64,000 nt of DNA from an uncultured Clostridia bacterium (GCA_944367045.1 CALVWI010000009.1:16056-80055); one strand, 5' to 3'. Positions 9,508-17,257 are shown, counted from the first letter of the stretch. The notes: a model not told the origin generated them from the sequence alone. Numbers and translations are program-made.

Positions 9508-10671
9508 ATGGCAAGAAGATCAAAGGCTTCAAAAAAGCGGTTCCTGCGCTTTATCGCCGTCGTCCTCGTCATCGTGCTCATCGCGGCGGCGGTATTCGGC
9601 GTGTATTTCTTCGTCATCAAGGGCAAGAGCTGGGACGACTTCAAGGCGCTCTTCCAAAAGCCCACAAAGGAGCCTCAAACCCCTCCCGCGACGGGCACCA
9701 TCGAGACGGGGGAGCTTTCCATCAACTTCCTCGAGCTCGGCAACAAGTACACGGGCGACAGTACACTCATCAAGATCGGAGATACCGAGGTGCTCATCGA
9801 CGCGGGCTCCAGAAAGGGCTCGGCGGAGACGCTCATTCCCGCCATCTCCGAGTACTGCACGGACGGCGTCCTCGAGTACGTCATCGCGACGCACGCCGAC
9901 CAGGACCACATCGCCGCCTTCGTGGGCACGAGCGAGTTCCCGGGCGTGTTTGAAAGTTTCGAGTGCGAGGTCATCATCGACTTCCCCAAGACCAACAAGG
10001 ACACCGCCATCTACAACGAGTATCTCGAGGAGCGAGACAAGGAGGTGGAGGCGGGCGCCGTCTACTATACCGCCCTTGAGTGCTGGAACGAGACGGACGG
10101 GGCATCCCGCAGCTACACCCTCGCGGAGGGCGTGACGATGAACTTCCTCTATCAGAAGTTCTACGAGGAACATGCCTCGGACGAGAACAACTATTCCGTC
10201 TGTATGCTGCTTCAACAGGGCGACTACAACTACCTCTTCACGGGAGACCTCGAGGAGGAAGGGGAGGCGTCGCTCGTGGAGAGCAATCAATTGCCGCAGT
10301 GCAAGCTCTTCAAGGGCGGCCACCACGGCAGCAAGACGTCCTCGACGGAGGCGCTTCTCTCCGTCATCCGCCCCGAGATCGTGTGCGTGTGCTGCTGCGC
10401 GGGTTCGCCCGAGTACACCACCAACAACGACAACACCTTCCCCACGCAGGCCATGATCGACCGCGTCTCCAAGTACACCGACCAAATCTATGTGACGACG
10501 CTTGCGACGAACGTCGACTGGGAGGAGGAGAGCTGGGACTATACCTCCATGAATGGCACCATTACATACGTTTCGGACGGCAAGGAGTGGTCGATCTCGG
10601 GCAGCAACAATTCGACCATTTTAAAGGACACCGAGTGGTTCAAGGAGAACAGGGTCTGGAACGGCGAATGA
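9508..10671 (+). CDS. Membrane-anchored or secreted MBL-fold hydrolase, ComEC C-domain type
   Basis: 387-residue protein with a basic N-terminus and one membrane helix at about residues 12-34, followed by a short Pro/Thr linker and a metallo-beta-lactamase domain outside the membrane. Metal motifs are THADQDH, FTGDLEEEGE and GGHHGS, as in the extracellular nuclease-like domain of ComEC and its stand-alone relatives. Such proteins are candidate exported nucleases or phosphodiesterases, but the substrate is unknown. It is 25 bp after GH51, so it may be cotranscribed, and a terminator follows at 10705. There is no ComEC-type channel domain here. Confidence 0.8.
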   Translation: MARRSKASKKRFLRFIAVVLVIVLIAAAVFGVYFFVIKGKSWDDFKALFQKPTKEPQTPPATGTIETGELSINFLELGNKYTGDSTLIKIGDTEVLIDAGSRKGSAETLIPAISEYCTDGVLEYVIATHADQDHIAAFVGTSEFPGVFESFECEVIIDFPKTNKDTAIYNEYLEERDKEVEAGAVYYTALECWNETDGASRSYTLAEGVTMNFLYQKFYEEHASDENNYSVCMLLQQGDYNYLFTGDLEEEGEASLVESNQLPQCKLFKGGHHGSKTSSTEALLSVIRPEIVCVCCCAGSPEYTTNNDNTFPTQAMIDRVSKYTDQIYVTTLATNVDWEEESWDYTSMNGTITYVSDGKEWSISGSNNSTILKDTEWFKENRVWNGE

Positions 10672-10704
10672 GCCGCCGATAACTGCATCGAGGCGCATTT
10701 GAGA

Positions 10705-10736
10705 GGGCTCCCCGCGAAAAGGGGAGCTCCTTTTCT
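10705..10736 (+). terminator. Intrinsic terminator after the MBL-fold gene
   Basis: GGGCTCCCC pairs with GGGGAGCTC (one G-T pair) around a GCGAAAA loop and is followed by CTTTTCT. It closes the unit before minD. Confidence 0.8.
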
Positions 10737-10816
10737 CTATTTCGACAAAACACCCCGAAATATGTTCTCTCATTTTTAGTATGCTTGGAGAAAAGGTGCG
10801 CGCGAGGTAGTTATCA

Positions 10817-11578
10817 ATGGCAAGAAAGATCGTGGTCACATCGGGGAAGGGGGGAGTCGGCAAGACGACCGTCACCGCCAACCTCGGGGTACAGCTCGCA
10901 AAGAACGGATGCCGCGTCGTCGTCTGCGACCTCGACTTCGGCCTCAACAACGTGGACGTCGTCTTGGGCGTGGAGAACCTCTCGAGTTTCGACGTCATCG
11001 ACGCCATCGAGGGCCGCTGCCGCCCCAAACAGGCGCTCGTCCGCCATCCGCACTATCCCACCCTCTACTCCCTGGCGAGCAACCGCATCTCCGACCGCTA
11101 TGTCTCCCCGCAGGCCGTCAGGCTCATCCTGGACACCCTCGCGCCACAGTTCGACTATATCCTCATCGACTCGCCCGCGGGCATCGACGAGGGCTTTCAC
11201 CGCGCCGTGGCGTGTGCGGAAGAGGCGCTGCTCGTCACCACGCCGCACATCTCCGCGCTCCGCGACGCCGACCGCGTGGGCAATATGCTCAAAGGATATC
11301 GTCTCTCGCGCATCGGGCTCGTCGTCAACATGGTGCGCAGCGACCTCGTACGTCGCGGGGAGATCCTGACGCCCGAGGAGATCGCGAAGGCACTCCGCAT
11401 CCCGCTCACGGCCATCGTGCCCGAGGAGGACAAGATCTTTTTGGAGAACGTTGCCGACCGCGTCAAGGCGTTCAAACAGCTTGCGAATTTCTACATGGGC
11501 GCAGCGCCCGAGGAAGAGACGGAGAAGAAGTACACGGGACTTTTAGGCGCGTTTTTGCGCGGACTCAAAAAGAGCTGA
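10817..11578 (+). CDS. minD: Septum site-determining ATPase MinD
   Basis: 253-residue peripheral membrane ATPase that positions the division site. The deviant Walker A motif SGKGGVGKTT is at residues 9-18, CDLDFGLNNVD and DYILIDSPAGID follow, and the C-terminal LLGAFLRGLKKS can form the amphipathic membrane-targeting helix typical of MinD. The length is slightly short of the usual 260-270. It is followed 9 bp later by a minE-like gene, which supports MinD over other ParA relatives. No minC is visible in the window. Confidence 0.95.
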   Translation: MARKIVVTSGKGGVGKTTVTANLGVQLAKNGCRVVVCDLDFGLNNVDVVLGVENLSSFDVIDAIEGRCRPKQALVRHPHYPTLYSLASNRISDRYVSPQAVRLILDTLAPQFDYILIDSPAGIDEGFHRAVACAEEALLVTTPHISALRDADRVGNMLKGYRLSRIGLVVNMVRSDLVRRGEILTPEEIAKALRIPLTAIVPEEDKIFLENVADRVKAFKQLANFYMGAAPEEETEKKYTGLLGAFLRGLKKS

Positions 11579-11587
11579 GGTGAGCAT

Positions 11588-11818
11588 ATGCGAAGTGAAG
11601 TGACCAAGGAGAGGCTGAAGAACATTCTACACGCCGATAAAGAGGAGATGAACGAGGTGACGCGCGAGGCGTGCGTTGCGGACTTTTCGCGCGTTGCGGG
11701 GGAGTACTTCGAACCCGAGGGGGAGGTCACGATGAGCATGCACCGCGGCCGCAGTTCCTACGAAGTGACCGTCACCTTTCGTGCAAATCGTGTGAAAAAT
11801 TTCTCGCTTGTCAAGTGA
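11588..11818 (+). CDS. minE: Cell division topological specificity factor MinE-like protein
   Basis: 76-residue protein immediately after minD. TKERLKNILHADK resembles the MinD-contacting helix of MinE, and the remainder (EVTMSMHRGRSSYEVTVTF) fits the beta-rich dimerisation domain. It is shorter than E. coli MinE (88 residues) and lacks most of the N-terminal membrane-targeting extension. The call rests on gene order plus modest sequence resemblance. If correct, this bacterium uses an oscillating MinDE system rather than DivIVA/MinJ. Confidence 0.8.
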   Translation: MRSEVTKERLKNILHADKEEMNEVTREACVADFSRVAGEYFEPEGEVTMSMHRGRSSYEVTVTFRANRVKNFSLVK

Positions 11819-11833
11819 AAAGCATGAACTTTG

Positions 11834-11862
11834 TTGACAAAGGCAACGGTTTTTGGTAAAAT
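11834..11862 (+). promoter_or_regulatory. SigA-type promoter of degV
   Basis: TTGACA at 11834-11839 and TAAAAT at 11857-11862, spacing 17 bp, about 65 bp before the degV start. Confidence 0.75.
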
Positions 11863-11927
11863 ATGGAGTACGTTTGAGCGAACAGCATTCTCAAACGCCC
11901 AAATCTAAACTAAGGACGGAGAGCAAG

Positions 11928-12797
11928 ATGAGAAACTTTGCGATCGTGACCGATTCCGCCTCCGATCTTCCCGCGGAATATTTCAAAGAACATGACATTG
12001 CCTGCGTCGACCTCGGCTTCATGCTCGACGGCGTCACCTACGGCGGCACGAGCGGCAACCAGATGGACGTCAAGGTGTTTTACGACAAGCTGCGCTCTGG
12101 CGCCATGCCAACGACCTTCCAGGTGACGCCCGACCAGGCGCGCCAGACCATCGAACCGCTCGTAAAAGCGGGGCAGGATGTGCTCGTCCTCGCCTTCTCC
12201 TCGGGCCTTTCGGGGACGGCGAACAGTTTTGCGATCGCCGTGCGAGACCTCATGGAGGACTACAAGGGCCGCCACATCGAAGTCGTCGACTCGCTGTGCG
12301 CCTCCCTCGGCGAGGGCCTGTTCGTCGACTATGTCGTGAAAAAAGCCGACGAGGGCGTCAGCCTCAAGGAGGCCCGCGACTATGCCGAGGGCTTAAAGCA
12401 GCACATCTGCCACTTCTTCACGGTGGATAATCTCTTCCACTTGAAGCGCGGCGGGAGAGTTTCCGCAGCGACGGCCGTCGTGGGGACGATGCTCAACATC
12501 AAGCCCGTGCTGCACGTCGACCACGAGGGGCACCTCATCGCCATCGGCAAGGCGATGGGCAGAAAGAAGTCCATCTCGGCGCTCGTCGACCACATGAAGG
12601 AGCTGCAGACGATGGGGGAGAACGATCCCATCTTCATCAGCCACGGCGATTGCATGGACGACGTGAATTACCTGATCTCCCTGTTGAAGGCGAACTTCCC
12701 GGGGCATGAGATCAAGGTGAACTACGTCGGGAATGTCATCGGCACGCACTCGGGAGCGGGCACGCTGGCGCTGTTCTTCCTTGGCTCGCACCGTTGA
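11928..12797 (+). CDS. DegV family fatty-acid-binding protein
   Basis: 289-residue cytoplasmic protein. TDSASDLPAEYFKEH near the N-terminus, TFQVTPDQARQTIEPLV and AFSSGLSGTANSF in the middle, and FFTVDNLFHLKRGGRVS are DegV landmarks. Members bind a fatty acid between two domains, and some (FakB) present it to the fatty acid kinase FakA. No fakA is nearby, so the role is only the family role. The start at 11928 is chosen for its GGACGGAG ribosome site; an in-frame ATG upstream at 11853 lies inside the promoter and is rejected. Monocistronic, followed by tRNA-Ser. Confidence 0.9.
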   Translation: MRNFAIVTDSASDLPAEYFKEHDIACVDLGFMLDGVTYGGTSGNQMDVKVFYDKLRSGAMPTTFQVTPDQARQTIEPLVKAGQDVLVLAFSSGLSGTANSFAIAVRDLMEDYKGRHIEVVDSLCASLGEGLFVDYVVKKADEGVSLKEARDYAEGLKQHICHFFTVDNLFHLKRGGRVSAATAVVGTMLNIKPVLHVDHEGHLIAIGKAMGRKKSISALVDHMKELQTMGENDPIFISHGDCMDDVNYLISLLKANFPGHEIKVNYVGNVIGTHSGAGTLALFFLGSHR

Positions 12798-12847
12798 GAG
12801 GGGACGGAAATTGAAGAAAACGGCTCCCTGCGTGGGGGAGCCGACAC

Positions 12848-12935
12848 GGAAGGATGGCGGAGCGGTCGAACGCGGCGGTCTTGAAAACCGTTGAGGGTCA
12901 CACCTCCGGGGGTTCGAATCCCTCTCCTTCCGCCA
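12848..12935 (+). tRNA. tRNA-Ser (anticodon UGA)
   Basis: Acceptor arms GGAAGGA (12848-12854) and TCCTTCC (12925-12931) pair fully, followed by discriminator G and an encoded CCA (12933-12935). The anticodon loop CTTGAAA at 12880-12886 gives TGA. A long variable arm (GAGGG...CCTCC) and the GGTTCGAATCC T-arm are present, as expected for class II tRNA-Ser. Confidence 0.97.
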
Positions 12936-12936
12936 C

Positions 12937-12972
12937 AAAAATAAGGGTTGGCTTTTGCCAACCCTTATTTTT
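12937..12972 (+). terminator. Strong intrinsic terminator after tRNA-Ser
   Basis: A perfect 16-bp stem: AAAAATAAGGGTTGGC at 12937-12952 pairs with GCCAACCCTTATTTTT at 12957-12972 around TTTT. It directly follows the CCA end. Confidence 0.92.
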
Positions 12973-12977
12973 GTCTG

Positions 12978-13273
12978 ACCGAATACGGAGAGGGATTTGA
13001 GGGTGGAGGCGGTTGCGGTGAGCAACCGGTTTGCGGCAGAAGGGTACGTTGCCGAAAAGGATAATACGCAAACTAAACAGCCCGGTGGGCTGTTTACCGG
13101 GGCGCGCCTCGTCGCTGCAACTCTCGCCTTTAAGGCAGTTTGCTGACGCAAACTGCCCGGTTAGCGCGGGTGCAGCTCCTCTTCCCACAAAATCTTGCTG
13201 CGCAATCTTTTGTGGGAGCCCTTATAATCGCAAATCCCTCTCCGCGTCGGTGCAATTCTCGCATATAAGGCGC
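12978..13273. repeat. Gene-free, highly structured inverted-repeat element downstream of tRNA-Ser
   Basis: This stretch of roughly 300 bases holds no credible gene. A perfect 14-bp inverted repeat (CGGAGAGGGATTTG at 12986-12999, its complement at 13231-13244), extended by ACCGA/TCGGT at 12978-12982 and 13247-13251, encloses a row of smaller hairpins: GGTTGC/GCAACC at 13011-13027, GTTTGCG/CGCAAAC at 13029-13073, a 10-bp stem at 13074-13096, another at 13134-13157, and a CCCACAAAA/TTTTGTGGG stem at 13184-13216 with a nested TTGC/GCAA. A 26-base sequence beginning GTCGCTGCAACTCTCGC (13111) recurs with four differences at 13246. It may be a structured RNA or a non-autonomous palindromic repeat element. 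Confidence 0.7.
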
Positions 13274-13315
13274 AAATAAACTTTGCGGCGGGAGGGGGAT
13301 CAAGGTAATGAAAGA

Positions 13316-13349
13316 GCGGCGGGCGGGCCCATTCGGGCCCGCCCGCCGC
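13316..13349 (-). terminator. Terminator of the feo operon
   Basis: A perfect 15-bp stem (GCGGCGGGCGGGCCC and its complement) with a 4-base loop lies just after the Cys-rich protein gene on the minus strand. The minus-strand tail TCTTTC is only moderately T-rich. Confidence 0.7.
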
Positions 13350-13362
13350 ATAAAAACAAAGC

Positions 13363-13563
13363 TTACTTCTTATCGCACCGCTCGTCCTTCTTGTAAGGGC
13401 AGGACGTGCAGCCTCCGCAGCAGCTTTTGCCCTTCTTCTTTCTCTTGATCAGGGTGACGACGGCAATTACGGCGGCCGCCGCGATGAGGACGCAGAGGAC
13501 GATGGTCACGATGAGTCCGCCGCCCGCCGCCGCGAGCAGGGCGTCTTTCAGGAACACTTGCAT
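13363..13563 (-). CDS. FeoB-associated Cys-rich membrane protein
   Basis: 66-residue protein with one membrane helix (about residues 16-40: GLIVTIVLCVLIAAAAVIAVV) followed by a basic stretch KRKKKGK and a cysteine cluster CCGGCTSCPYKKDERC. This layout is that of the FeoB-associated Cys-rich proteins found after feoB in Firmicutes, proposed to bind or relay ferrous iron on the cytoplasmic side. It is 9 bp downstream of feoB, the last gene of the operon. Confidence 0.9.
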   Translation of the reverse strand: MQVFLKDALLAAAGGGLIVTIVLCVLIAAAAVIAVVTLIKRKKKGKSCCGGCTSCPYKKDERCDKK

Positions 13564-13572
13564 TTTTTCTCC

Positions 13573-15618
13573 TTAAATGATGAGAGAACCCACCTGGTAG
13601 ACGACGAAGGTCACCACCCACGCGACGATGAGCTGGAAGAACACCGTGAACGCTGTCCAGCCCCAACTCTTGGACTCCTTATGAATGGTCGCGATGGTCG
13701 CGGCGCAGGGGATATACAGCACGCAGAACACCATCAGGCAGAATGCGTTGAGGGAGCCGAAATCGAGGCCCAAGAGCGCCGTCTTGAAGGCCTCCATGCC
13801 CTCGGGCGAGCTCGCATTGACGATGCCGAACAGGATGGCGCACGAGGAGACGACGAGCTCCTTCGCCGAGATGCCCGCAATGAGCGCGACGACGATCTGC
13901 CATGCCCCGAGGCCGATGGGAATAAAGATGGGTACGAGGAACTTGCCGACATACGCCGCAAAGCTCGTTCCCATGTCCTCGACAAATCCCGTCGGGCCGA
14001 AGTTGAGAAGCGCCCAGATGAGGATGGTCGCGATGAAGATGGTCGTGCCCGCCTTGACGAGGTAGTCCTTGACCTTCTCCCACACGTAGATGGCGACGGT
14101 GCGCGCGTCGGGCATCTTGTATTCGGGCAGCTCGATGATGAGGTAGTTGACCGTCTTCTTCTTGTCGATGACGTGAATGACGGCACACACGGCGATGGCG
14201 ACGACGATGCCGATGAGGTACATCGAGAAGGCGACGAGCATCGCATACGCGCCGAAGAACATCTCCGAGAAGAGAATGTAGATGGTCAGCCGCGCGTTGC
14301 AGCTCATGAAGGGCGTGACGAGCATGACCTTGAAGCGGTCGCGCTTGCTCTCGAGCGCCCGCGACGCCATGATGGCGGGCACCGTGCAGCCGAAGCCGAG
14401 GAGCATGGGGATGAACGCCTTGCCCGAGAGCCCGAGCTTGCTCATGATGCCCTCCATGACGTACGCGACGCGCGCCATGTAGCCGCTGTCCTCGAGGAAG
14501 GCGAGCGCAAGGAACAAGATGAAGATGTTGGGCAGGAAGGTAAGGATGGTCCCCACGCCGCCGATGATGCCGTCCACGATGAGCGAGACGACGATCTCGT
14601 GCGCGCCGATGGAGATAAGGCCGCTCTCCGCCGTATCCGAGAGCCAGCCGAGGCCGAGCTCGAAGAGTGACTTGATGAGGTCGCCCACATAGAAAGTGAG
14701 GAAGAAGACGAGCGCCATGATGCCGAGGAAGATGGGGATGCCCCAGATCCTGTGCGTGAAGGCCTTGTCCAGCTTGTCCGTAAAGATGTCCTGGCGCTGC
14801 TTGTGGATCATGACTTCATGGATGATCTCGTCGATGAAGTCGTACTTTTCGTTGATGATCTCCGACTCGTAGCTCTTGTCGAGCACCTCGGGAAGGTCGA
14901 CGGGGTACTTCTCCGTGATCTCCTTGTCGCTCTCGAGAAGCTTGATGGCGTACCACCGCTTGTTGGTGAGGTCGGGGTACTTCTCGTTGAGGGCGGCGAT
15001 GATCTGATCGATCTTGTCCTCGATCGCGTCCGAATAGACCATCGCATACTCCTTGTGATGGTCGTGGATGTGGTGGGACTGCGTCTTATGCTCGTGCACG
15101 AGATTGACGGGCGCGGCGCTGTCCTTGTGGTGGATGGCAGCGTGCAGGAGGGAGTCGAGCCCCTGCCGCTTCCTCGCCGTCACGGGAATGACGGGGATGC
15201 CCAGCATCTCGGGCAGGCGGTGCAGGTCGATCTCCATGCCGCGCTTCTGCACGATGTCCATCATGTTGAGGGCCATCACGACGGGCTTCCTGAGCTCGAG
15301 GAGCTGGAGCGTCAAATAGAGGCTGCGCTCGAGCGCGGAGGCGTCGACGACGTTGATGATGACGTCCACTTCATCGCTCAAGATGAAGTTTCTCGAGACG
15401 GTCTCTTCCATCGTGTAGGAGGTGAGGCTGTAGGTGCCGGGGAGGTCGACGAGGTGGATGGTCTCGTTGTGGTCCTTGATGGCGCCCTCGACCTTCTCCA
15501 CCGTGACGCCCGGCCAGTTGGCGACCTTGAGGTTGGCGCCCGTGTAGGCGTTGAAGAGCGTCGTCTTGCCGCAGTTGGGGTTGCCGATGAACCCGATGGT
15601 CATTTCATTCGCGCTCAT
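13573..15618 (-). CDS. feoB: Ferrous iron transporter FeoB
   Basis: 681-residue inner-membrane Fe2+ importer. The cytoplasmic G domain shows G1 GNPNCGKTT (residues 12-20) and G3 DLPGTYSL, and is followed by about 120 residues of helical linker and multiple membrane helices with paired Gate motifs. A histidine-rich stretch (HEHKTQSHHIHDHHKE) in the linker is notable and may bind metal. The start at 15618 is preferred because AGGTGG precedes it; it overlaps the end of feoA by 14 bp. An alternative ATG at 15603 lacks a ribosome site. Operon order is feoA, feoB, Cys-rich protein. Confidence 0.95.
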   Translation of the reverse strand: MSANEMTIGFIGNPNCGKTTLFNAYTGANLKVANWPGVTVEKVEGAIKDHNETIHLVDLPGTYSLTSYTMEETVSRNFILSDEVDVIINVVDASALERSLYLTLQLLELRKPVVMALNMMDIVQKRGMEIDLHRLPEMLGIPVIPVTARKRQGLDSLLHAAIHHKDSAAPVNLVHEHKTQSHHIHDHHKEYAMVYSDAIEDKIDQIIAALNEKYPDLTNKRWYAIKLLESDKEITEKYPVDLPEVLDKSYESEIINEKYDFIDEIIHEVMIHKQRQDIFTDKLDKAFTHRIWGIPIFLGIMALVFFLTFYVGDLIKSLFELGLGWLSDTAESGLISIGAHEIVVSLIVDGIIGGVGTILTFLPNIFILFLALAFLEDSGYMARVAYVMEGIMSKLGLSGKAFIPMLLGFGCTVPAIMASRALESKRDRFKVMLVTPFMSCNARLTIYILFSEMFFGAYAMLVAFSMYLIGIVVAIAVCAVIHVIDKKKTVNYLIIELPEYKMPDARTVAIYVWEKVKDYLVKAGTTIFIATILIWALLNFGPTGFVEDMGTSFAAYVGKFLVPIFIPIGLGAWQIVVALIAGISAKELVVSSCAILFGIVNASSPEGMEAFKTALLGLDFGSLNAFCLMVFCVLYIPCAATIATIHKESKSWGWTAFTVFFQLIVAWVVTFVVYQVGSLII

Positions 15619-15835
15619 CTTCTTCCACCTCAATGTTCTTGGTAATGTTCGAGCCGAACGCAAACCGCGTGCCTCTGAGGCTCACGATGAGGATGCCCTT
15701 TCCCTTGCGGTTGAGGACGTGCAGAGGCGTGCCCCCGGTCATGCCGAGAGCTTCCAGGCGGCGTTCGGTCTCAAAGGGCAGGTCGATGTGCTTGACCACA
15801 TAGTCCTGCCCCTTCAGAGCTTCGCTTAAGTACAT
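15605..15835 (-). CDS. feoA: FeoA-domain protein
   Basis: 76-residue SH3-like FeoA protein, the cytoplasmic partner of FeoB. LPFETERRLEALGMTGGTPLHVLNRKGKGILIVSLRGTRFA matches the FeoA domain, which spans the entire protein. It is the first gene of the operon, and its 3' end overlaps feoB, implying translational coupling. Confidence 0.93.
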   Translation of the reverse strand: MYLSEALKGQDYVVKHIDLPFETERRLEALGMTGGTPLHVLNRKGKGILIVSLRGTRFAFGSNITKNIEVEEDERE

Positions 15836-15838
15836 TGT

Positions 15839-15906
15839 TGTTATCTTCCTTCGATCTTGACTGTTATCTTCCCTCCATTGTATAGCACTTTGCCCGCCGA
15901 TGTCAA
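15839..15906 (-). promoter_or_regulatory. feo promoter and repeated leader motif
   Basis: On the minus strand TTGACA (15906-15901) is followed after 16 bp by TATACA (15884-15879). In the leader GGAAGATAACA occurs twice (15872-15862 and 15849-15839), 23 bp apart. The second copy may partly serve as the feoA ribosome site; the pair could also be a regulator site. No clear Fur box was seen. Confidence 0.6.
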
Positions 15907-15980
15907 GAATTCGAGGGCAATGTGATCCCCTCGTGAAAAATATTTTTTCGTCGCGCGAGGCAGAGGAGGGGGAGAGGGCG

Positions 15981-16014
15981 CGACAAAAAGAAAATCACCC
16001 GCCTTGGCGGGTGA
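15981..16014 (-). terminator. Terminator of the LacI gene
   Basis: TCACCCGCC (16014-16006 on the minus strand) and GGCGGGTGA form a perfect 9-bp stem with a 2-base spacer, followed on the minus strand by TTTTCTTTTTG. Confidence 0.85.
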
Positions 16015-16026
16015 AGAGGGAAAGTT

Positions 16027-17001
16027 TCAGTCGAGGAGCGCATCCCTCCGAAGGACGAGATCCTGCGGGATGAGCACCTTGCGGGGGGCCTCGCTTTGGG
16101 TGCAGACAGCCTCGCGGATGCTGTCCGTGAGGATGGCGGTGTTCTGCCGGATGGCGGAGAGGGTGCAGAACTGCAGCCAGCGGTTGTCGTCGAAGGTGAT
16201 GAAGCGGATGCCCGCATGCTCGCGGTCCTTGAGGTGGGTGAGTACTTCGAGGCCCGCGATGTTGGTCGCCGTGATGATGCCGTCGGGGCGGAAGGCGTCG
16301 ATGCGCTGCGTGAGGACACCGACGTCATAATCGACGAGGGGGAAGCGGAGGATGTCGTATTCGGCGCCGCTCCCTTTAAGCGCTTGCAGAAAGCCCGTGC
16401 TGCGGTCGGGGCGGACGCGCTCGGATTCGAGATAGAGGTACTCGACGTCGATGAGCAGCAGCCTCTTACACCCGAGCGAGAGGAGCGTCTCGGCGGCCTG
16501 ACGGCAGCCCGATTCGTCGTCGTTGATGATGGTGTCGAGGTCGGAGTAGATGTCGCGGAAGAGCTGCACGACTTTGATGCCGTTCTTCTTGGCGACGGAG
16601 ATGATCTCGCCGTTTTGGTCGTTGGTGGGGGTGAAGAAGATGGTGGAGACGCGGCTCGCGATGAGGGAACGGAAGCAGGTCTCCTCGTCGACGGGGTTCT
16701 CCGAGCTGAACGCGATGATGAGGTTCATGCCGTTTTCGGTGAGCATCTTCTGGATGTCCGAGAGGATGCTGAAGTAGTACTCGTTGTTGCTGTCCGAAAT
16801 GATGAAGCCGACCGTGCGGAAGTTGCGCGTCTTTAATTGCTGCGCCGTGGAGTTGGCGATGTACCCAAGCTCCGAAGCCGCCTTAAAGACGCTGTCGTGT
16901 GTCTCCTTGCTGATGTAACCGATCTGCCGCAGGGCACGCGAGGCCGTCGAGGGGGACACGTTTGCCCGCTCCGCTACATCCTTGATCGTGATCATATTCA
17001 A
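16027..17001 (-). CDS. LacI-family transcriptional regulator
   Basis: 324-residue DNA-binding repressor. The N-terminal helix-turn-helix and hinge (ITIKDVAERANVSPSTASRALRQ) are classical LacI, followed by a periplasmic-binding-like effector domain (SDSNNEYYFSILSDIQ, DDESGCRQAAE, RSTGFLQAL). It is divergent from the GH32/ABC operon, and two TGCAAACG-type palindromes lie at that operon's promoter, so it is the probable repressor of that operon, released by an imported sugar. The inducer cannot be read from sequence. The start could be the third codon (Met) rather than the first. Confidence 0.93.
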   Translation of the reverse strand: MNMITIKDVAERANVSPSTASRALRQIGYISKETHDSVFKAASELGYIANSTAQQLKTRNFRTVGFIISDSNNEYYFSILSDIQKMLTENGMNLIIAFSSENPVDEETCFRSLIASRVSTIFFTPTNDQNGEIISVAKKNGIKVVQLFRDIYSDLDTIINDDESGCRQAAETLLSLGCKRLLLIDVEYLYLESERVRPDRSTGFLQALKGSGAEYDILRFPLVDYDVGVLTQRIDAFRPDGIITATNIAGLEVLTHLKDREHAGIRFITFDDNRWLQFCTLSAIRQNTAILTDSIREAVCTQSEAPRKVLIPQDLVLRRDALLD

Positions 17002-17120
17002 ACTCCCATACTTTCGATTAAAAATTCGTATATTCAGATTATAACAAAGAATGAAAGATTTGTACAGAAAAAACGCGGCGAAACCGCAAAAAAATCTCAG
17101 AAAAATTTTTCGGATTTCTA

Positions 17121-17149
17121 TTGACAGAATGCGGCTTTCATGTTATACT
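17121..17149 (+). promoter_or_regulatory. Promoter of the GH32/ABC glycan operon
   Basis: TTGACA at 17121-17126 and TATACT at 17144-17149, spacing 17 bp. The operators lie just downstream, as expected for a promoter blocked by a LacI-type repressor. Confidence 0.85.
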
Positions 17150-17158
17150 CATGGCAGA

Positions 17159-17172
17159 TACAATCGTTTGCA
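17159..17172 (+). promoter_or_regulatory. LacI-family operator 1
   Basis: TACAATCGTTTGCA, the reverse complement of TGCAAACGATTGTA, begins 10 bp after the -10 box, over the expected transcription start. It has the central CG of LacI/CcpA-type operators and matches operator 2 at 13 of 14 positions when read on the opposite strand. Confidence 0.8.
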
Positions 17173-17211
17173 TATCGGGGACTTTCCCCTTGATAATTTT
17201 TTTGCCCGATG

Positions 17212-17225
17212 TGCAAACGTTTGTA
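17212..17225 (+). promoter_or_regulatory. LacI-family operator 2
   Basis: TGCAAACGTTTGTA, a near-perfect palindrome in the untranslated leader. Its centre is 53 bp from the centre of operator 1, close to five helical turns, so both sites face the same side of the DNA. Confidence 0.8.
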
Positions 17226-17257
17226 TATCCAAAAATAACCTGTTTTCGGAGGTAAAA

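Noticed and set aside
12393-13151. A 252-codon minus-strand frame across tRNA-Ser and the end of degV
   Set aside because: Its RDSNPRRCDPQRFSRPP stretch is the reverse translation of the tRNA-Ser gene, a well-known source of false protein predictions.
13031-13279. An 82-codon plus-strand frame in the structured element
   Set aside because: No ribosome site, and the frame passes through several perfect hairpins; composition reflects the repeats, not protein coding.
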